Source of the DNA: Coccinella septempunctata
Lineage: Eukaryota > Arthropoda > Insecta > Coleoptera > Coccinellidae
Length of the DNA: 64,000 nucleotides
Reading direction: 5' to 3'
Assembly (NCBI RefSeq): GCF_907165205.1
Contig: NC_058196.1
Coordinates: 27,880,501-27,944,500, forward strand
The notes under the pieces: generated by a model
Database searches by the model: none
Seen by the model: only the letters and a program-made list of their open reading frames with translations
What the model was told of the DNA's origin: nothing
Translations under genes and position numbers: made by a program
Part shown: positions 36,317 to 46,779 of the stretch, one piece after another
Layout of the letters: each line of letters begins with the position of its first letter
How positions within the stretch are numbered: the stretch's first letter is position 1

Positions 36317-36695
36317 CTGAAAAAAACTTCATATTATATCGAAAATTCATATTGGCTGTTAGTAGTTAGAATATGTACAAAATATGTCTTATTGTTTGTC
36401 CCTCGTTTGCAACAACAGAATGAAGGAACATTTAGGGTGGAATTCATGATTAAAATCTTTTTCTTTCAATGATCAGACGACCAAAAGATGAGCAACTTCA
36501 TTTATAAGCACAAACCAATGAAGGAAATTGAACATATTATGTATTATCAACAAAAAATATGTGATATTCGAGAATAATAAGGAGTTTCAAAAAACACTTA
36601 AAACAGGATGTGAAAAGGTTGAAAATTTTGAAACAAAATTGTTCTACTCATAACCATATCAAACAGTTTTTTGAATGCAAGCATGAAATACTAAC
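36317..36695 (-). other. Predicted 5'UTR intron of gene A
   Basis: A donor TTGAAG|GTTAGT at 36696/36695 and the acceptor TTTTTTCAG|ATG at 36317/36316 define a 379 bp intron directly in front of the start codon. The plus-strand paralogue at 37999 has the same exon end, TTTTTGAAG|GTATGT, which supports a shared ancestral structure. Confidence 0.55.
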
Positions 36696-36820
36696 CTTCA
36701 ACAAAAATGTGAATTCTACTGGAACTTGAAATGAAGACAGCCACTAGGGAGGTATACGCTTATGGTTTGTGACAGGACCTGCTCACAACTAGAAATGGTT
36801 TGAAATGAAGGATCCATTTT

Positions 36821-36830
36821 CTTATATAGG
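36821..36830 (-). promoter_or_regulatory. TATA box upstream of gene A
   Basis: CCTATATAAG on the minus strand. It lies about 130 bases upstream of the predicted first-exon donor at 36696, leaving room for a transcription start near 36795 and a non-coding first exon of about 100 bases. Confidence 0.55.
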
Positions 36831-37695
36831 TTGTCCCCAAGTAATTAGGTAAGAATTTCGAAGAAAAGGGTCCACCCTAGGTACATTCATTTAAGTACTT
36901 CTTTTCTAACGGATAAAGGTATCGGTGAAAGTTGAAACACGATCAAAAGATCTTCCCAGAAACGATTTACCAACCTACTAGAGATACGTTTACTGCACTT
37001 TTGTTCAATTTTATGAGAATATTACTAGAAATAATCCTCTTCAGCGATTTGCAATGAATGAATGATATTGATAATGTGGTTGATGTTCCAAGAACTCTAG
37101 AGTAGAAGCTGAAGATTCTATTAAACCTATATATTAAGCTTTTCTTCAAGCGAAAAAAAAGACTCAGAAATCCTGTCAATTTCGAAAATATAATCCAAAA
37201 AAAATTCCAGGAAACATCTTCTAATTTCAGTTTTACACCGACAAACTAAAAGGGTAACTTATTATGATAAAAGTGAATATTTCAAAGGGACTTAAGTATA
37301 AACGTCGATACCCTTCGAGTTAGTCATTTGAGAAAGTTTATGAACAATCATTATTACTACCTGGGGGTTCGGAGAACAAATTATATCCGTAATTTAGACA
37401 ATATGGTTCATTTCCTGGAAGGAATTACCATTCTACTAAAATTCGTATTAACCTGAAAGAGGGCCAGGAAGAGAAGAAAACTTCAGCCTCCTTGTATACT
37501 CTGTGTTCCTACCAAGATATAGGACCTATGCAAATTATTTGTGTTTTGTGCTAGCCATAGACAAGTCTTCGGAGAGGGTAGTTGTGACCATAAATTCATT
37601 GCTTCGTTGTTATTCGAACAGTTATACTTGGTGGAAAGTTTTTAATATTTGAAGATTGTTTAAATTGGAAGTGTGCATTTGCAGTATTTTTGAAG

Positions 37696-37998
37696 GTATG
37701 TGGTGATTTTTAATTGTGAATTTATTGGAAGTAAATGTCGAACATCGAAGTCACTTGAAAAATTAGTAGCATATTTTTGTGAATTACATAATATTTATAA
37801 TTGTTTGATTCATTTGCGAGATTATTTTTATGGGAGATTCATTCTTGATTTTTAATCTGTGAATTATTTCCATGCCATTAATACAACATAGAAGTTCTCA
37901 ATAGTTCCTTCGTTATGTTTTGTTGCATTCTGACTATATTTGTAAAACTCTTTTTCCCCTTAGTTCAAACTAAATGAAACATGTTGATTTTTTTCCAG
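37696..37998 (+). other. Predicted 5'UTR intron of gene B
   Basis: Donor TTGAAG|GTATGT at 37695/37696 and acceptor TTTTTTTCCAG at 37998, immediately before the ATG. The spacing and the exon-end sequence parallel gene A. Confidence 0.55.
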
Positions 37999-38394
37999 AT
38001 GACCCTAAACTTACAGACATCTGATGGTGAGATCATCAGGGTGGAACTAGGTGTGATAAAATGTTCTATCGTGATAAAAACAATGGTTGAACATTGTGGA
38101 ATGGAGGATGGGGATGAGGAAATTGTACCAATTCCAGCGGTGAATTCAAGAACCATGAAGAAGATTCTGGAATGGGCTGAATATCATAAGAGTTATCCCC
38201 CCACTTATTTTGAATATGAGGGGGATGAGGTTGTAATCACCTCATGGAATGAGGAGTTTTTTAAGGTTGACGCGAAAACGTTATTTGAAATCACGACGGC
38301 AGCCAACTACCTAGATATTCGACCTTTGTGGAAGATGGCTTGCCGTACTGTGTCCATCAAAATTGTGAATGATCCATCGTACTTTCAGAAGTAA
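37999..38394 (+). CDS. Skp1-like protein, C-terminally shortened (gene B)
   Basis: The 131-residue frame begins MTLNLQTSDGEIIRVE, the standard Skp1 amino end. The longer frame from an ATG at 37981 would translate the splice acceptor tract, so I choose 37999. Conserved blocks are IKTMVEHCGMED, EIVPIPAVNS, WAEYHKSYPPT, SWNEEFFKVDAKTLFEI and AANYLDIRPLWKMA (near residue 110). The protein stops about 30 residues short of Skp1, before the F-box-binding C-terminal helices. AATAAA follows at 38449-38454. It points away from gene A across a shared ~1.7 kb upstream region, so the two are divergently arranged. The POZ fold and Cul1 contact are inferred from the family. Confidence 0.9.
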   Translation: MTLNLQTSDGEIIRVELGVIKCSIVIKTMVEHCGMEDGDEEIVPIPAVNSRTMKKILEWAEYHKSYPPTYFEYEGDEVVITSWNEEFFKVDAKTLFEITTAANYLDIRPLWKMACRTVSIKIVNDPSYFQK

Positions 38395-38448
38395 AATGGT
38401 TCTTTCGATTAGGAAACTTGTGAAAATGTAAAAATATGTATATAAAAT

Positions 38449-38454
38449 AATAAA
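38449..38454 (+). terminator. Poly(A) signal of gene B
   Basis: AATAAA lies 55 bases after the stop codon of the Skp1-like gene at 37999-38394. Confidence 0.6.
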
Positions 38455-39299
38455 AATGTGTAGCTGTCATAAAAAGTGTTTCATTTTTACTTCAATAATA
38501 ATAATCATAATATCTTTATTCCACTGAATACAGTGACGTTAGCAACTTGAAATGTTTTATAATGAACAGAAAAACAGAGTAAAAAAACAAGTGAACAATA
38601 AAGTTAAAAATACAAATAATCAAATACATATAAAAAAAAAATAAAAAAAAATATAATATGATGAGGTATTGGGGATGTTCTTATCTTGAGGAGTTGACTT
38701 GAATTTTCGAGTAATAGCGTGTACTTATTCTCCAATTTGTGATTTAGGACTGGGATATTGCAGCATCCCAAATAGGAGAAAGTTGAAAGTTCTTAGAATT
38801 AGGACAATGGTAGTAAGTATACAAATTCTCAATCAGTTTTAATATCTCCCTTAAACATTCTCTGCAATGAATGAATTGAAAAATATACTATCGAGCCAAA
38901 TCGTACTAAAATAGCCCGTATAAGATTTTCATATCGAGGGTTACTTTAGAAATGAACATGAAAAAGAAGGAATATTCCGGTCCTCATATTTTTTCGATGT
39001 ATTTGTGATTGTTGCATGTGAAAAATAATCTATCTACTTCTTTGGTTCTTAATATTGGTCCCCCTTCTTTTGAAGGGGGCATTGGGAATTTTCTTATTAT
39101 CTCTCATCAAAATTGAACTTTACACTTGTACCAGGCTTCAGATATTTCGATAGAAATTCGAACAAATGAAAAACGTCATGCCTATATCGTTATTTATGGC
39201 TTCAATAATTTAGAATGGAAAAAAAGACAAATGTAGGTTGAAGATTTTATAATAACTTCTGGTCTCAAAAACAGCGCACAATAAAAATGTTTTCATCAT
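38455..39299. other. Intergenic stretch between Skp1-like genes B and C
   Basis: An (AAT)n run followed by ATCATAATATCTTTATT at about 38494-38520 resembles the 3' tail of a jockey-type element, but no coding sequence accompanies it. An A-rich tract lies at 38629-38650. Nothing else was recognised. Confidence 0.35.
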
Positions 39300-39425
39300 T
39301 ATGGAAACTTTAAATGGCCATATCTTCTTATCAGGGCCGAATTGGAAATAATGTTTTGCGGAAAAAGCGTTTTTTCCTACTTCAGGAATCTACTGTTAAA
39401 ATATTTGTACGAGACATAACTCCTG
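39300..39425 (-). repeat. Family A element fragment, copy 6 (terminal 125 bp)
   Basis: It holds the GGCCATATCTTCTTATCAGGGC block, then CTACTGTTAAAATATTTGTACGAG, that is, the last subterminal part of the family. The terminal CACCCTGTATA is lost. Confidence 0.7.
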
Positions 39426-39545
39426 TCATTGGGATATCGAACATCAATTTAACAAGTATGTAAAACTTCAACTGTTCCAGTTGATTAAAGAAATGATTCT
39501 GTTTTTTCTTCGAATTCAATGGAACAAACTTTATCCAATATTGTT

Positions 39546-39950
39546 TTAAACTTCCGTTTCATATTTTCCTCTCATGAACTTTTCACACATAACTTTCGAA
39601 GCATAGTTGAGTAAACGTGGTATGTACAAATAATTAGCAGCTTTCATTATTTCTATCAGTTGTGAAAATGGGAAAGAATCCAAGAAGTATGTATCCCAAG
39701 TCGGTACTACGAGATTTCTGCAATCGTCTCCTCTTTGTGGATAGGGAGGATCGTCTTTGTGCTGAATCGCCCAGTATATCACCCAGCTCATTATTTCAGA
39801 GTTAACACCGTCAATGGGTATCACCTCATCCTCTAGATCGTTATCGCCTAATGTCTCTAACATTGTAGATATCACACACGAACATGTCATAATTTCAGAG
39901 TTGATATTGAAGATTTCTCCATCAGAAGTACGCAGTTTCATAACAGGCAT
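39546..39950 (-). CDS. Skp1-like protein, C-terminally shortened (gene C)
   Basis: The 134-residue frame starts MPVMKLRTSDGEIFNINSEI at an ATG that directly follows an ATTTTCAG acceptor; an upstream in-frame ATG at 40070 would read through the intron and is not used here. Skp1 blocks present are STMLETLG, EVIPIDGVNSEIMSWVIYWA, QHKDDPPYP and TWDTYFLD, and the AANYLYIPRLLNYASK helix. The tail MCEKFMRGKYETEV ends before the Skp1 F-box-binding region. It is more diverged than genes A and B (for example ISTML for IKTML, and inserted residues before TWD). A decayed mariner copy begins about 150 bases upstream of the ATG. SCF-related function is inferred. Confidence 0.85.
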   Translation of the reverse strand: MPVMKLRTSDGEIFNINSEIMTCSCVISTMLETLGDNDLEDEVIPIDGVNSEIMSWVIYWAIQHKDDPPYPQRGDDCRNLVVPTWDTYFLDSFPFSQLIEIMKAANYLYIPRLLNYASKVMCEKFMRGKYETEV

Positions 39951-40099
39951 CTGAAAATGAATAATGATATTATTGCAAATGTTTGATTCTGAATTTCGAA
40001 ATAAAAGAACGTATTGATATCTAGTTAGCCTAGACCAGTTCCATGCATGAAAAAAATATTGCGTTACCATAGCAACGAATAATAACTCATTAGAAGTGT

Positions 40100-41131
40100 C
40101 AGTGTGAAGTTTGAGGTCAAAAAAGTAAACCAGAGTTACGAAATAATTTAAAAGGGTTAAGAGGTAAGCAGATTTACGAAGATATGCTTAATACCCTTGG
40201 TGATCAATATAAGGTAAATTTTCCATTGAAGATGATGACCGATCGGGAAGGCCAGTTTCTGTGTCAGTCCTCGAAAATATCGATGCAGTTCATGATATGA
40301 TGATTTTATCAGACCGTCAAATTGGGCTAAAACGGATATCTGAAGCACTGAATATTTCATACGAACGCGTTCATCATATAGTTCACGTCAATTTGGACAT
40401 GAGAAAAATTGCTGCACAATGGATCCCCAAATGTTTGAACGTTGACCAAAAGCGTGCAAGGGTAGATGAAACGCGTTCGTGTCCAAAAATCTGCTGGAAA
40501 ATTTCTTGCTTCAGTTTTTTGGGATTGCCATGGAGTAATCATGATTGATTTTTTGGATAAGGGTTGAACAATATCCGGAGAATACTATTCGACATTACTG
40601 ACCACTCTACGGGAAAAAATTAAAGAGAAAATACGTGGAAAGCTATCCAAAGGTGTTTTGTTTTTGCAGGACAACGACCCTGCACACGAATCTCATGTTG
40701 CCATGCAAAAAATTCTTGATTTAGGGTTTGGATTACTAGAACACCCCTCTCATTCACCAGATTTGGCTCCATCTGACTATCATCTCTTTCCTCAACTGAA
40801 AAAAAGTTTCAAAGGTCAAAATTTTCTTCCAACGAGGAGGTCATTAAAGCTGTGCTCAAAAAAACTGTCTGTGACAAAGTGATTAATGTGTTCGTCGTTT
40901 TGTATATCTTCGTTAGTGTTCACCAATTACTGATCAAACCTTCCATCTATGTTGTCTGAATTTGACATAAAAAATTGTCATATAGTAATGGAAATGCGCC
41001 AAACCTTTTTCACAGTTTTGAAACTTTGCTATTGCATTCAAGTTTCTTCGAAATCAGATTTATGTCTGAAACACAAGGGTCCATATTTGCTCCCGATAGA
41101 ATTTTACAGGAATAATAAAAGAGAAGAATGA
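40100..41131 (+). pseudogene. Decayed mariner transposon (D34D transposase pseudogene)
   Basis: The left end shows the mariner leader GAGGTCAAAAAAGTAAACCAG. The transposase is recognisable in pieces: IYEDMLNTLGDQ; then from 40261 VSVLENIDAVHDM, the helix-turn-helix RISEALNISYERVHHIVH and VNLDMRKIAAQWIPK; then KSAGKFLASVFWDCHGV in another frame ending at a TGA near 40567; then LFLQDNDPAHESH and SPDLAPSDYHLFPQLKKS. The second and third catalytic aspartates (LQDN and PSDY) are 34 residues apart, the mariner signature. Frameshifts occur at about 40210-40260, 40470 and 40835. A deletion around 40460-40480 removes most of the segment flanking the first aspartate, of which only VDET is left. It cannot encode an active enzyme. 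Clear terminal repeats were not found. Confidence 0.92.
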
Positions 41132-41371
41132 CGTTTGCAAAAATCATTACAATATTGCATAATATTTCATTTCATGATTCTGATAGTGTCAATATTCTGA
41201 AAGCTCATATTCTTCATCTGGTGAGTTTCCTGTTTACCCACTTCAAGTTTTAAGTCGTTGAGGTTCAAAAAACGCTGCACCTAACCTATTCGACTTATTC
41301 ATTGAACTTTATTGAAAAAAAAAGAAATTATTTGTGTGGATTCGAAATAAAAATCAAGGAACATTTTATCC

Positions 41372-41377
41372 TTTATT
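41372..41377 (-). terminator. Possible poly(A) signal for gene D
   Basis: AATAAA on the minus strand, about 200 bases beyond the stop of the Skp1-like gene at 41576-42010. Confidence 0.35.
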
Positions 41378-41575
41378 GAGCCAATGATAAATATTACATA
41401 ATTTTCGGTATATTCAGAAAAACAGGTATCATCACATAGAATTTTTTTTCAGCTATTCTCTCTTAGCCACACTTCGATAATTAGAAAATGTTTGATTACA
41501 TATTCCTAAACATATTCACCTACCAATAATTGATTTCACACAATAGTTGATTGATGAACGTTTAAGGAATAATTG

Positions 41576-42010
41576 TTACAATCTCGAACTAAATTCTTCA
41601 ACCAATTGCTGATCGGTGTAAAATAAAGTAAGAATCTGATTATTTGGCATGTTCTGCATTCTACTGATCACCTTCTTGCGCGCGATATTCATTAAACTTT
41701 GTATGCCTAAAAATAGGGCCGCTATCAGTATTCTGAACAATATTTTATTCTCAACGTTCAAAAATTCCGAATCCCAGGGGGGGATGGTGTCTACGTCGTC
41801 CGGCAAGGGATTGTCTTTGTGGTGCGTTGCCCAAGCGATGACTCTCCTCAAAGTGTCAGAATCGACATTAACCAACGGCCATACACGTGTCAGCAAACCT
41901 TGCATGCCTACGTCTTCCAGAACATCGGATACGAGATGCGCACATTTTATGACCTCATAGTCCACATCGATAACGTCATCGTCCGTTGTCTTCAATTTCA
42001 CTAATGGCAT
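41576..42010 (-). CDS. Divergent Skp1-like protein (gene D)
   Basis: This 144-residue product is the most diverged of the four. It starts MPLVKLKTTDDDVIDVDYEV and retains VLEDVGMQG, the PLVNVDSDTLRRVIAWATHH block followed by KDNPLPDD, PWDSEFLNVENKILFRI, and a changed helix AALFLGIQSLMNIARKK where Skp1 has AANYLDI. The C-terminal 30 residues (NNQILTLF..QQLVEEFSSRL) do not carry the NDFTPEEE motif of Skp1. A TTTTTCAG acceptor abuts the ATG, as in the other three genes. GC content is a little higher than in the flanks, consistent with a coding region under constraint. Adaptor function is uncertain; kinship with Skp1 is secure. Confidence 0.85.
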   Translation of the reverse strand: MPLVKLKTTDDDVIDVDYEVIKCAHLVSDVLEDVGMQGLLTRVWPLVNVDSDTLRRVIAWATHHKDNPLPDDVDTIPPWDSEFLNVENKILFRILIAALFLGIQSLMNIARKKVISRMQNMPNNQILTLFYTDQQLVEEFSSRL

Positions 42011-42451
42011 CTGAAAAACAAATTTGGTGATGTGAGGCTATCAAAAACTTCAATAAGATATTTACCTAATGTTTTATTATTATTATCAAACGTGATGTTC
42101 GATTCACCTCAGTCTATCTTGAATTCTTAAGAACGTTACAAGTGTGCCAAAGCGATTGTAAATTTGTAGTAGAATTGAATGGTGTAATCCGTGGAAGAAA
42201 AAGTGACGCTATTTGGTTCAGTCGGAAACAAATAGAGGGTGCATGAAAGAGACGAAGCGAGGGACTTGGCTGTCTTCGGTCATGTAGCAATGAATCCGAC
42301 CTTTAGTACTAAGAAATAATAACAACAGAATACGCCAATAATATGGAAATATCCCAATATATTTTCGAAAAATTTTCAACCATCAATTATTTCACTTGAA
42401 GAATTGTTATAAGAAGTCACGTTTTTTATGTGGAACATCCTGTATAACATA

Positions 42452-43665
42452 TATACTCCATTCACATTTATTCTAGCAGTCGGTTGGCCATGAAATAATT
42501 TTCTCAAGTTTTTGTAACTAGAACGGAGTAAGGTTGGCACTCATGAAATGTCGTTAATGTCATAACGCCGTTGCCACAACTTATATCAATGAATATGCCG
42601 AAAGGGATTGAAAAAAGAGACAGGGTTTCAGAAAGTGCTATTCAGAATTCAGGTCCGCTCATTCAAATAGTTATACCTTAATATTCTAAAATCCACAATA
42701 CGTTAGACGGTAGCGAACATATTCAATGTAAGAGAATTTATATATTGTTTCATCTGCGAATCTGAACGACTTATATTTCAGCTGAATATTTCCACAATCA
42801 GAAAGATTGTGAATGAAGAGGATGACAAAGAATTTCCTTCTATTGGCAGACCAAAAAAAGTGGTTGCATTTGAGAATTTTATGTTTGAGTGAATTAATGC
42901 GAAAAGTTTACTACAGGATTTTCGATTAATGTCATCGTAGAATAAGTTCCCGAAATTTGATTATTTTATTTTTCATTTGACTTGTTCTATACATTGTAAA
43001 TGTCTCAAGGTAGCAATAAATACCTAATTATTATTATTATATCAATGTATTCAGATGAACAGCCAAAAACACGCGCCAGTTGTCCTGTTAATTGTTTATT
43101 CATGTGAAATTTTTGTTCAAAGGTGAAGTTCATCTGGACTTGAAACTACCTTCAATTCCTTTTACTTATATTGATGCAAGATTATTTTTGTTGAAGAATT
43201 CAATATTCTTGTAATTATCTGTTAATTCCTTCGGGAAATACCCATTCCCAACCACTGCATCATATGCATTTCATCTTCTGGTTAATATTTTTGAAATTTA
43301 CAACTGATGTAACGTATTCAAACTTTTTCCAAAGAAGATAACGAACATTAACTCTCCTCAAGCTAGTGCATATTATGATATTATACTGATCTCTTGTATT
43401 TTCCATGCAAATAACTGGATTTGGTATGCCTTCAATCAGTTTGTATAAACTTCAACTATGTTCGTCACATATTTTCCGAAGAGATTCAATTGTGATAAAA
43501 TACGTAATAACAGAAACTTTTACGTAGAACGGGCAACATAGCGTTGATTTAAAACCCAAAAATATTTGACAAGCGTCATAACCCCACATTTTCGTACTAT
43601 ACAGAGTGAAATGTGTAAAATTTTCATGGCCAACCGACTGCTAAAATGAATGTGAATGGAGTATA
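42452..43665 (+). mobile_element. Family B TIR element, copy 2
   Basis: Same orientation and termini as the copy at 5779 (TATACTCCATTCACATTTAT at the left, AATGTGAATGGAGTATA at the right), with TA at both borders. The intron-like segment and the LNISTIRKIVNE exon recur at about 42735-42895, again closed by a stop after NFMFE. An additional 20-30 bases distinguish it from copy 1 around 43120. Confidence 0.87.
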
Positions 43666-44325
43666 GTAACAAGTGAGCTTCCTCACCACGAACTAAGTTT
43701 GCATTCTATGGTTTTACTTGTTTTTTCTCCTCTTTTCGAACTATTACCTAACCTCACAGCTAACAACTACGAAATCTTGAGAAATGATACAATAAATCCA
43801 TATGTAAACTGGCGGATGTCTTGGCGGAAGGTGGCCGTGAGACAGGCTTACAACTCGCTATCCGTATATTCCACCGATTCACGGGAAAATAGAGCAAATA
43901 TCTCCTGGGAGGAGATGGGATCTCGCAAAGCGTTCCCAGTAGCTTCAAGGAGAGCGAGACCAGATTAGCTGGTCCTAAGAAGTTGGCGAAAGAAAATGCA
44001 GTCGGGATTTCTCGCAGGAGGCATTGATGCGTTCCCTGCAGGGCGGCCCTTTGATCTTTTTTATTGAAAGACCATCTATTTCCTACATCATCGTCTGCGA
44101 ACAATAACATTGTGAACGAAAAGGAATTTGAATGCTCTCCGATATATAGGTTTCGGTTTTTTTGGATGCTGTACGGATAGGAGATCCTCGTGTGCATTTG
44201 GCGATTGGATTTGGAATTCACCCGAGGAGGTGGGTTCAGGGTCTTTCAAGTTTGAGTAACCCCATTAACAAAATTCTTTGATAAATTTACTCTACATTAT
44301 ATCATCTCAAATCCTTATAATGGAG
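43666..44325. other. GC-richer island, function unknown
   Basis: Frames on both strands (89 codons plus, 153 codons minus) overlap one another and match no family I know. The CG-bearing, balanced composition of 43690-44230 contrasts with the neighbouring transposon and may mark a conserved regulatory element or an unrecognised exon. Confidence 0.25.
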
Positions 44326-44330
44326 GTTTA

Positions 44331-44532
44331 ACGGCATGAAGACCGAAATTGAATTTTGAAAAAAGTACCACCCAGAGCAGGACTCGAACCTACGTCCCCC
44401 TGATTACCGGTCAGGTACTCTTCCAACTGAGCTACCCAGGCAGACGTGATGATCCATCTGCAATGTCTGGAGTTCGAGTCCTGCTCTGGGTGGTACTTTT
44501 TTCAGAATACAATTTCTGTCTACATGCCGTTG
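44331..44532. mobile_element. About 200 bp palindromic element with tRNA-like core
   Basis: Both ends carry the same roughly 60-base sequence in inverted orientation: AACGGCATG at the outside, then a GAAATTG block, and finally a perfect 32-base match running from GAAAAAAGTACCACCCAGAG through CAGGACTCGAAC. The left arm continues into a complete tRNA-like sequence; the right arm holds only a duplicate T-arm and acceptor. It looks like a tRNA-derived short element joined to an inverted partial copy of itself. Confidence 0.75.
44369..44441 (-). tRNA. tRNA-Thr(GGT)-like sequence, probably a tRNA-derived element
   Basis: The 73-base sequence folds as a cloverleaf: acceptor GCCTGGG against TCTGGGT (three Watson-Crick and four G-T pairs), D arm GCTC/GAGT, anticodon stem CCTGA/TCAGG around loop CCGGTAA with anticodon GGT, a five-base variable loop, and T arm GTAGG/CCTGC with loop TTCGAGT. 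Internal promoter boxes (TAGCTCAGTTGG and GTTCGAGTCC) are intact. The wobble-rich acceptor stem, the unusual GGT anticodon for an animal threonine tRNA, and its position in a palindromic repeat argue for a tRNA-derived element or pseudogene rather than a working tRNA. Confidence 0.5.
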
Positions 44533-44544
44533 AAACTTTCATTA

Positions 44545-44730
44545 CCATAAAAATACAGAAAATTCAATGAACCCAAGTATTGAAATTAAATTGGGCGCTA
44601 TCTGATGAATATTTGAACGTTTTCTAAAATAAAAGCCCGTATAATGTTACGTTTAGTGTCACAGATTCAGTTTGTCGTTCTGAAGAGAATTTTGTTTCTC
44701 CAGGGGTGGCATAGCTCATTACAAACACTT
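44545..44730 (-). repeat. Family A element fragment, copy 7
   Basis: Inverted middle part of the family: TACAGAAAATTCAATGAACC, GCGCTATCTGATGAATATTTG, AGTGTCACAGATTCAG and TCTCCAGGGGTGGC. It directly adjoins the palindromic tRNA-like element, which seems to have landed in or beside it. Confidence 0.7.
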
Positions 44731-46760
44731 TAAATCGCTTAAAACACAGAACACATACGTAATAGATTATTTATTCCTCGAAATGGTCGAAATCATATCA
44801 TAATTTTCAGAGTTATGAAACTTTTTGTGGAGAATTTGAGTTTTAGGAATTGAATCTCCACTCACCACATAATATCCATCACATGCGTCGATTATTTGAA
44901 CATGAATTCAGTTTGAAAGGATTAGAATGAACGAACATATTATTCAATCCGATTATCCATAAATGATCAACTAGTTACATCCCAATTGTTATTATAGTGA
45001 AATAACGTTGAGTGAATATTGATTTTGGCTCGTTATTTTCAATTTGATATTAAATACAAGTAGATTTTGGCAAACCTAATGGTTGCGATTCGACATATTT
45101 CCTATATGTTTCAGATTTCGCTATACCACATACATGATACATGATATGATACTGTAACCTCACACAGTGTACATAAGATGATTAGCCAGTATTAAATGAT
45201 ATTTCATTTTGAATTTTCATGAATATTAGTATAAGTATTGGGAATTCAGCTATTTTATACAATATCCAGCGAACAAAACAAAAAATAAGTTTCATACAGT
45301 GATAAAAATATATTAGACGAAATGCTTGTGATAATAAAATGAGATCAGGTCATTGTTAGATCAAAAAATTTTCATACAGAAAACAATACACAATTCGAAC
45401 ATTTGTGTAAGGTGTGATCAGTCATCAACAAAAAAGAAAAATTGAATGAGTGAAACTACCATCAATTTCGATATTTTCTATTATTTCTGATTACTTTTTA
45501 TGTATTTATTCTTTCTCGAATAATGTTTTTTCACTCCTCAATTTATCTTTATATTTGTTTCAACCTCATAGAATGGTTGGACTTAACCTTGAAACTTCCT
45601 GAAATAATTCCTCCATTTATAGGAGAAAATTGAAAATACACTAAAATAGATTAAACTTCTCATAACAATTACTAAAGAAAAATTTCTACTCACTTTGAAC
45701 AGTTAATTAACGACACACAAAATAAAAATACGGTACAATTATTACAACAGTTTTAGTTGACGTCACACAAATAACTGAATAAAGATTCTACCTAAAATCA
45801 ATATACATACGAACATATGCGAACAAAAAATTTAAAGCATTAACAACAGACAATTCCAACCCACGATAATTCCAAATGAAATCCAACAGATGTCATGATG
45901 AGCAGGTACTTATTAGGCTACAGATGTGCCAAAATATACGTTCTTCTATTTTCAGTTAAATATTCTTGTCATTAATAGTATTGAATTGTTTCCTTCGTCC
46001 TAATAATGTCAACTTATCCAGAAAAATCTGAGTAACAACAAAAGTTGGCTTATTTCATCCCCTCGATTTATTGGCCAAGACGAAAAATGGAATTATTAAT
46101 TTATCAAACAAAAAACACAACAATGTAGTCGAGTGTATGTACCAAAGTTCCGCTGCTGACTCCCAAGTTGTCCAATAACAGATCACGTGGAAATAATTCG
46201 CTCACCCAGACGTGGACATCGCATTTTCCTTTCGAATAGGACGCAGGAATCTGCAAAAAAAACCTGATACCGGGGGGGACGGTCTTTTCAGCATGTGAAT
46301 TTTTAAAGTGTGTAAAGATCGCCAAAACGTCAAAGCTTAATGTGAATATATAGGTGAGTTCGGTATAGAAAAGAGCACACTCTTCTGCGGCCACTTAGTT
46401 CCTTTGTGTTGGGGGTGAAAGCATTCAGATCAGAATGAATGTGTTTGGGGACGACCCAGTGCAGTGGCGGCGATTTCAGGCCTGAAATTTGGGGATTAGC
46501 GATTGTAAATGCTCAATGTTTTATACAAATTCTCCGTTACGTAATTGATTCAAATACAAAATATTTGCTGATTTAAAATCAATAAAGTTAAGATCTGAAT
46601 CACTCGAAATATATTAACAGAAATACCGTTGAATCTAGCAAGAGTGGATGCTCATAATGGTTTCGGTCTCATTCGACCTCGTCAGAGCAACACAACGCCA
46701 ACCTCGACGAAAATACACGCCGCCACCTTCACTGTGAGAGTTAGCAAAGTGTATTGCAGT
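44731..46760. other. AT-rich intergenic stretch, nothing firm
   Basis: Mostly low-GC sequence without recognisable genes. A somewhat GC-richer patch at 46100-46460 holds a 96-codon minus-strand frame with no similarity I can name. Confidence 0.35.
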
Positions 46761-46779
46761 TGGAGAGCCCAAGAGGGAA

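Noticed and set aside
43760..44221. 153-codon minus-strand frame
   Set aside because: No recognisable domain; an 89-codon frame overlaps on the other strand. Composition of the island explains the open length.
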